From an uncultured Spirochaetaceae bacterium (GTDB lineage Bacteria > Spirochaetota > Spirochaetia > Sphaerochaetales > Sphaerochaetaceae), in contig CALXLE010000089.1 in NCBI GenBank assembly GCA_944389115.1, positions 1 to 52,786 of the forward strand: a stretch of DNA of 52,786 nt, written 5' to 3'. Position numbers and translations under genes: made by a program. Shown one piece after another: positions 49,083 to 52,786 of this stretch. Positions within the stretch are counted from its first letter, which is position 1. Every line of letters begins with the position of its first letter. The notes under the pieces are model-generated. The model was not told the origin of the DNA. It searched no databases and saw only the letters and a program-made list of their open reading frames with translations.

Positions 49083-49847
49083 ATGAAAGGATTTTTCATA
49101 AAGAAGGCTTTCTTTGATGGCTGGGATAACCTGATTGCAATCTGTCTGATCAATATTGCGTACCTCGGTCTGATCTATCTTGGTTTCGTTGTATTTCTGG
49201 GTGTTCCCTCGTTTTCCGCGCTGGCGATTCCCGTCTTGCTGCTTGTAATCTCCATATTCATGGGAGCAAGCGCATCGGCTGTCCATAATTATTCTGATTA
49301 CAAAGGCGATACATGGAGCGCCCTCAGGCATGGGCTTGTAAGGAACATAAGGCATTCGCTTTTCTTCGCGCTCCTTCTTATCCTCGCCGTGCTGAATATC
49401 ATTCTGATAATCCCGTTCTATCTATCATATGAGAATGCTTTTGGGATCATTATCTCGATCATCCTTCTCTGGATAGAGCTTATACTGCTTCTCTGCCTGC
49501 CGTATTACTTTCCACTGATGAATCATCTTCCGGCGGACAGACCGCTGAAGACTGCGAAGAAATGCTTCATCATCGTCGGAGATAATTTCGGGTTCACCAT
49601 CTTCTTCTTCCTGTACAATATCGTATGTGCAGCCCTGTCTGTCTTCACGATGGGTATCATTCCAGGTATAACAGGCATGCAGCTTGCTGCAGAGGATGCT
49701 ATCAGGCTCATGATGATGAAGTATGACTATCTTGAGGAGAATCCCGATGCGGACAGAAAGCATATCCCATGGGAGGATATCCTCTATGATGAGAAGGAGA
49801 AGGTCGGTCCGAGATCGCTCAAGAACATGATCTTTCCATGGAAGTAG
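49083..49847 (+). CDS. Integral membrane protein of unknown function
   Basis: The 254-aa protein has about six predicted helices (IAICLINIAYLGLIYLGFVVFL, LAIPVLLLVISIFMGASAS, LFFALLLILAVLNIILIIPFYL, IIISIILLWIELILLLCLPYYF, FTIFFFLYNIVCAALSVFTMGIIPG). A charged cytoplasmic tail begins DAIRLMMMKYDYLEENPDADR. The amphipathic start MKGFFIKKAFFDGWDNL and WSALRHGLVRNIRHSLF loop recall the general layout of YesL/DUF624-like small membrane proteins, but I do not assign a family. ATG 49083 is preferred to an upstream TTG. It is followed after 3 bases by the CYTH gene. Confidence 0.7.
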   Translation: MKGFFIKKAFFDGWDNLIAICLINIAYLGLIYLGFVVFLGVPSFSALAIPVLLLVISIFMGASASAVHNYSDYKGDTWSALRHGLVRNIRHSLFFALLLILAVLNIILIIPFYLSYENAFGIIISIILLWIELILLLCLPYYFPLMNHLPADRPLKTAKKCFIIVGDNFGFTIFFFLYNIVCAALSVFTMGIIPGITGMQLAAEDAIRLMMMKYDYLEENPDADRKHIPWEDILYDEKEKVGPRSLKNMIFPWK

Positions 49848-49850
49848 GCT

Positions 49851-50399
49851 ATGAGGGAAATCGAGCTTAAGGCACATGCAGGTGATTCCGTATCGGTACG
49901 GAAGAACCTTGAGAAGCTCTATGGGGAAGGCAAGGAGGTCCATAAATCGGACCATTACTTCAGACGCCCCGGAGAGAGCATCCAGGCTATGAGGATCAGG
50001 TCATACAACGGCATCATAGAGATGACCTGCAAGAAGACATCTTCGGACGAGAATGGCGAGAACAACTTCGAGTATGAGTTCCAGGCCTCCCCTGATCAGC
50101 TTGAGCCAGCTATCCGCTTCTTCCATGCTCTTGGCCTTGAGGATTTCTTCGTGAAGAAGAAGGATGGTCTTGAGTGGTATGGCGACGGGGCGCATATCGA
50201 GCTGCTGTCCGTGAATAATCTGGGATGGTTTCTGGAAATCGAGATACTGCTTCCGTTTGATGCACCTGAGGATGATGTTGCCAGAGCAGGCAGGGATATT
50301 CACAGGATTCTCCATAGCGCAGGGCTTTTGGAGGAGGATATCGAGGTGCGTTCATACCGTGAGATGATACTGGAGGGTGGAAATGGAATTCAGGGCTAG
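49851..50399 (+). CDS. CYTH-domain protein (CyaB/ThTPase type)
   Basis: The 182-aa triphosphate tunnel enzyme has the signature EIELKAH (ExExK) at residues 3-9. Arg/Lys-rich strands (HYFRRPGESIQAMRIRSYNGIIEMTCKK) and acidic strands (FLEIEILLP) line the tunnel. Members are class IV adenylyl cyclases, thiamine triphosphatases or tripolyphosphatases; activity cannot be told from sequence alone. The start is 3 bases after the previous stop. Its 3' end overlaps the parvulin gene by 17 bases. Confidence 0.88.
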   Translation: MREIELKAHAGDSVSVRKNLEKLYGEGKEVHKSDHYFRRPGESIQAMRIRSYNGIIEMTCKKTSSDENGENNFEYEFQASPDQLEPAIRFFHALGLEDFFVKKKDGLEWYGDGAHIELLSVNNLGWFLEIEILLPFDAPEDDVARAGRDIHRILHSAGLLEEDIEVRSYREMILEGGNGIQG

Positions 50400-50658
50400 C
50401 CATATACTTGTCAAGGACCAGGCGACAGCTGAGCGCCTATATGAGCGTGTGAAGAAGGGTGAGTCCTTCCAGTCGCTTGCGCATCAGTACTCTACCTGTC
50501 CTTCGAAATCGAAGGGCGGGGACCTAGGCTGGTTCGGAGAGGGGAAGATGGTTCCGCAGTTCGAGAATGCTGTGAGGAAGATGTCCGTCGGAGCCATCTC
50601 AAAGCCTGTGAAGACGCAGTTCGGCTATCATATCATAAAGAAGACCGGAGTAAGATGA
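50383..50658 (+). CDS. Small parvulin peptidyl-prolyl isomerase (PpiC type)
   Basis: The 91-aa stand-alone parvulin domain has the motifs [62 protein letters not shown] and [12 protein letters not shown]. The family core ASHILVK...GGDLGWF...FGYHII is complete, and the size matches E. coli PpiC (93 aa). There is no signal peptide, so it is cytoplasmic. ATG 50383 has GGAGGG 5 bases upstream and is preferred over the GTG two codons earlier. The 4-base overlap with rnhA suggests coupling. Confidence 0.93.
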   Translation: MEFRASHILVKDQATAERLYERVKKGESFQSLAHQYSTCPSKSKGGDLGWFGEGKMVPQFENAVRKMSVGAISKPVKTQFGYHIIKKTGVR

Positions 50659-51098
50659 AGAAGGTCACCATATACACCGATGGAGCATGTTCCGGCAATC
50701 CCGGCCCAGGCGGGTGGGGGGCTATCCTCTCATACAACGGGCATATGAAGGAGCTTTCAGGCGGGGATCCCGCTACGACTAACAACCGAATGGAGCTGAT
50801 GGGGGCTATCTCTGCGCTTGAGGCCCTGACTGAGCCTTGCGAGGTTGAGCTCTATTCCGATTCAAAGTACCTTGTCGATTCCGTTACGAAGGGCTGGCTC
50901 TCATCATGGGTGAAGCAGGGATTCCTCAGGAAAGGCAAGCCGGTTCCGAATACCGATCTCTGGAAGCGTCTTCTTCTCCTTCTTGACAGGCACCATGTGA
51001 CATTCATCTGGGTCAAGGGCCATGCTGCGAATGAATTCAACAACAGATGCGATGAGCTTGCTGTCGCCGAGTGGAAGAGCATCAGGTCCAGCTTATAA
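50655..51098 (+). CDS. rnhA: Ribonuclease HI
   Basis: The 147-aa enzyme cuts RNA in RNA-DNA hybrids. Active-site residues D9 ([15 protein letters not shown]), E47 ([12 protein letters not shown]), D69 ([11 protein letters not shown]), H123 ([18 protein letters not shown]) and D133 are all present. The length is that of the E. coli enzyme without extra hybrid-binding domain. The ATG overlaps the parvulin stop. The 3' end overlaps the convergent lipoprotein gene by 17 bases. Confidence 0.97.
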   Translation: MKKVTIYTDGACSGNPGPGGWGAILSYNGHMKELSGGDPATTNNRMELMGAISALEALTEPCEVELYSDSKYLVDSVTKGWLSSWVKQGFLRKGKPVPNTDLWKRLLLLLDRHHVTFIWVKGHAANEFNNRCDELAVAEWKSIRSSL

Positions 51099-51705
51099 GC
51101 CCTTCACCGCGCAGTATCCGGAGAGGATCGTACAGGGCCGGTGGTACATTCCAGGGCCTTTCAGGAAGCTTCTCCTCATCGGCTGTATTGTCGATTGAAT
51201 CGTAGAATTCGCTGTAATCGGCCATGACTGAAAGTGCCTCGGGATCGGATGGCGTGCGTCTGAGTATCTCCATAGCCATCTCCTTTGCCTTGGCATCCAT
51301 GCCCATATCGCGGTAATAGATGGCAAGTATTCCCCGTATATCATTATTGCCGGGATCAGCATCGAGGATGGATAGAAGCTCGCGCTCATAGCTTGCCAGC
51401 ATCCGTGCCTCTCTGTATGCATAGGCTTTGAGATATCTGAAGCGGAGCATGTCCGGATAGAGCTCAAGCGCTTTGTCAGCAGTCTCTATCGCTCTATCAT
51501 ATTCTCCGGCTTCAAGATATGAGTAGGCGAGATTGTAGTAGAGCTTCTCCGAATCGGAATGCTCGAGACCTCTCTCATAGACAGCAGCGGCCTCAAGCCC
51601 TGTAAGCTGATACCCTTCCTTCAGATATGGATCGATATTCATGCTGCTGCATCCTGCGAGGATGGCTGCTGTAGCGATAAGTATTGCCGAGACTCTGCTG
51701 CCCAT
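51082..51705 (-). CDS. TPR-repeat lipoprotein
   Basis: The 207-aa protein has lipoprotein signal [19 protein letters not shown] (lipobox LAGC). Four to five tetratricopeptide units follow (for example [84 protein letters not shown]). TPR lipoproteins often act as scaffolds in the envelope (BamD, NlpI and PilF types), but no specific family is claimed. It is divergent from adk and converges with rnhA, overlapping it by 17 bases. Confidence 0.85.
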   Translation of the reverse strand: MGSRVSAILIATAAILAGCSSMNIDPYLKEGYQLTGLEAAAVYERGLEHSDSEKLYYNLAYSYLEAGEYDRAIETADKALELYPDMLRFRYLKAYAYREARMLASYERELLSILDADPGNNDIRGILAIYYRDMGMDAKAKEMAMEILRRTPSDPEALSVMADYSEFYDSIDNTADEEKLPERPWNVPPALYDPLRILRGEGLISWT

Positions 51706-51755
51706 GCTGGAATGTTACTCCATTGTCACATGGGGAATCAACGATGCATGGTGAT

Positions 51756-51779
51756 TATAATCGCTTCATCTGCTATACT
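51756..51779 (+). promoter_or_regulatory. Candidate adk promoter -10 boxes
   Basis: A perfect TATAAT (51756-51761) and a second TATACT (51774-51779) precede adk, both without a good -35. GAGGTG before the ATG serves as ribosome site. Confidence 0.3.
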
Positions 51780-51796
51780 CACCGTGAGGTGAATAT

Positions 51797-52426
51797 ATGA
51801 ATATTGTGCTTTTAGGCCCTCCGGGGGCAGGAAAGGGAACGGTTGCGGCTCTTCTCAAGAAGGAGCTCGATGTACCGCATATCTCAACAGGCGATATCTT
51901 CCGTGAGAACATCAAGAACGGAACAGATCTCGGAAAGAAGGTCGAGGCGATCATGGCTTCCGGCGGTCTTGTACCTGATGATGTCACATGCGAGATGGTC
52001 CGCGATAGGCTTTCCAAGGATGATACAGCCAATGGCTATATCCTCGATGGCTTCCCGAGGACGATTGCCCAGGCTGAGGCTCTTTCCGGCATTGATGATA
52101 TCGACTATGTGCTGAACTTCGTGCTCGACGAGGAGGAGATCGTGAGAAGGCTCTCCGGCCGCCGTCTCTGCAAGTCGACAGGAAGGATCTACCACATCGT
52201 AACGAATCCTCCGAAGAAGGAAGGAATCGATGATGAGACGGGCGAGCCTCTGATCCAGCGCGACGATGACAAGCCAGAGGCCATCAGGCACCGCCTTGAG
52301 GTCTACAAGGCCTCCACAGAGCCTCTCATCGGCTACTACAAGGAGAAGGGTCTCCTTGTCGATATCGATGCATCGGTATCTCCCGAGGAAGTGCTTGCTT
52401 CGATAATCAAGGCTGTAAATCGCTGA
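51797..52426 (+). CDS. adk: Adenylate kinase
   Basis: The 209-aa enzyme interconverts 2 ADP and ATP + AMP. The P-loop is GPPGAGKGT (7-15). The NMP domain is HISTGDIFRENIKNGTDLGKK. DGFPRTIAQAEAL is diagnostic. The LID is RRLCKSTGRIYHIVTNPPKKEGIDDETGEPLIQRDDD, the non-zinc long LID type. One LID position that is His in the E. coli enzyme is Cys here, without the other zinc cysteines. The C-terminal helix is regular. Confidence 0.97.
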   Translation: MNIVLLGPPGAGKGTVAALLKKELDVPHISTGDIFRENIKNGTDLGKKVEAIMASGGLVPDDVTCEMVRDRLSKDDTANGYILDGFPRTIAQAEALSGIDDIDYVLNFVLDEEEIVRRLSGRRLCKSTGRIYHIVTNPPKKEGIDDETGEPLIQRDDDKPEAIRHRLEVYKASTEPLIGYYKEKGLLVDIDASVSPEEVLASIIKAVNR

Positions 52427-52445
52427 TTTTTGCATTTTTATCCTG

Positions 52446-52471
52446 CCCTGGGTGATATAATATGCCCAGGG
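52446..52471 (+). promoter_or_regulatory. Extended -10 promoter inside an inverted repeat (GH13-like gene)
   Basis: TGATATAAT (52453-52461) is an ideal extended -10 (TGn-TATAAT). It is framed by CCCTGGG (52446-52452) and CCCAGGG (52465-52471), a 7-bp inverted repeat. The arrangement suggests an operator placed over the -10. There is no clear -35, which an extended -10 does not require. Confidence 0.45.
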
Positions 52472-52477
52472 TATTCT

Positions 52478-52786
52478 ATGCTTGATATAAAGGTATTTTC
52501 ATCTTTCTCGGATATCTTCGTCTCTCCGCTTTTCCCGAGGGAAGGCGAGGAGATCTCGCTTTCGATTGCGTTCTCATCCCCGCCGGACGGTGTTCTCTTG
52601 AGGGCTGACAGTGCATCAGGTTATCTCTGGTCCTATCCGATGTCAGAGGATGGAACGGTAAATGGCGCAAGGCGCTATACTGCCCGGTGCCGTATTCCAG
52701 CATCCGGAGAGATCTTCCATTACTTCTTCGTATTCTTCTACCGAGGAAGGAGCTATTACTACTCCCAGCGCGGTGTCTCAAGGAGC
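52478..52786 (+). CDS. GH13-type glycosidase, N-terminal part (partial)
   Basis: The first 103 codons run off the window. The segment DIFVSPLFPREGEEISLSIAF, then RYTARCRIPASGEIFHYFFVFFYRGRSYYYSQRGVS, resembles the N-terminal immunoglobulin-like domain (CBM34) of cyclomaltodextrinases, neopullulanases and related alpha-amylase-family enzymes. The catalytic barrel would lie beyond the edge, so the call rests on this domain only. The predicted transcript starts close to the ATG. A weak AGGG lies upstream. Confidence 0.6.
   Translation, partial: MLDIKVFSSFSDIFVSPLFPREGEEISLSIAFSSPPDGVLLRADSASGYLWSYPMSEDGTVNGARRYTARCRIPASGEIFHYFFVFFYRGRSYYYSQRGVSRS

Noticed and set aside
52476..52781. A 101-codon minus-strand frame at the window end
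   Set aside because: It is a shadow of the plus-strand GH13-like reading frame, which has protein-like sequence and a promoter.

Overview
The window looks like a chromosomal segment of a spirochaete, most probably a Treponema or Sphaerochaeta relative. This is inferred from three things: the translation and cell-envelope cluster rpsB-tsf-frr-uppS-cdsA-dxr-rseP without pyrH, an outer-membrane protein of the treponemal UPF0164/PorV-like kind, and a complete type II-A CRISPR-Cas locus (the subtype known from Treponema denticola). No rRNA is present, so the placement is an inference. Base composition is uneven by eye: the cas locus (about 0.3-7.3 kb) and the two-component/ABC/sugar block (about 8.5-16.9 kb) are more AT-rich than the housekeeping blocks that follow.

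Layout. 1-0.27 kb: 3' end of an M19 dipeptidase. 0.34-7.3 kb: tracrRNA gene (minus strand), cas9, cas1, cas2, csn2 and a CRISPR array with 35-nt repeats, a duplicated spacer, one deletion scar and a decayed last repeat. 7.4-8.5 kb: tRNA with CAT anticodon and an alpha/beta hydrolase. 8.5-17.7 kb: YesM/YesN-type sensor kinase and AraC-type response regulator, facing a sugar ABC transporter (binding protein and two permeases), a GH67-like alpha-glucuronidase relative, an SDR dehydrogenase and an RraA-family protein; a fumarylacetoacetase-family gene converges on it. Together these suggest regulated uptake and breakdown of uronic-acid-containing sugars. 17.7-21.2 kb: hflK-hflC-GNAT-FAH operon. 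21.2-25.0 kb: metG, a cysteine-free CsoR-like protein, and murD.

25.2-27.7 kb: a 29-codon basic ribosomal-type protein (mS38/bS22-like), a PDZ lipoprotein, tcdA and tatD. 27.9-31.9 kb: rpsF-ssb-rpsR-membrane protein-rplI-dnaB. 31.9-38.1 kb (minus): rpsB to rseP. 38.3-42.6 kb: lipoprotein, outer-membrane barrel and K+-independent H+-pyrophosphatase. 42.8-47.2 kb: TAXI-type TRAP transporter and BrnQ. 47.5-49.0 kb: argG with ArgR-like operators, and an unassigned structured RNA upstream. 49.1-52.8 kb: membrane protein, CYTH phosphatase, parvulin, RNase HI, TPR lipoprotein, adenylate kinase and the start of a GH13-like glycosidase.

Most noteworthy: the tracrRNA with the S. pyogenes-type 2/4 bulge geometry, signs of array rearrangement, an unassigned ~118-nt RNA with mutually exclusive helices before argG, several genes whose start codon falls on the predicted transcription start (leaderless), and the GH67-like enzyme in the sugar locus.
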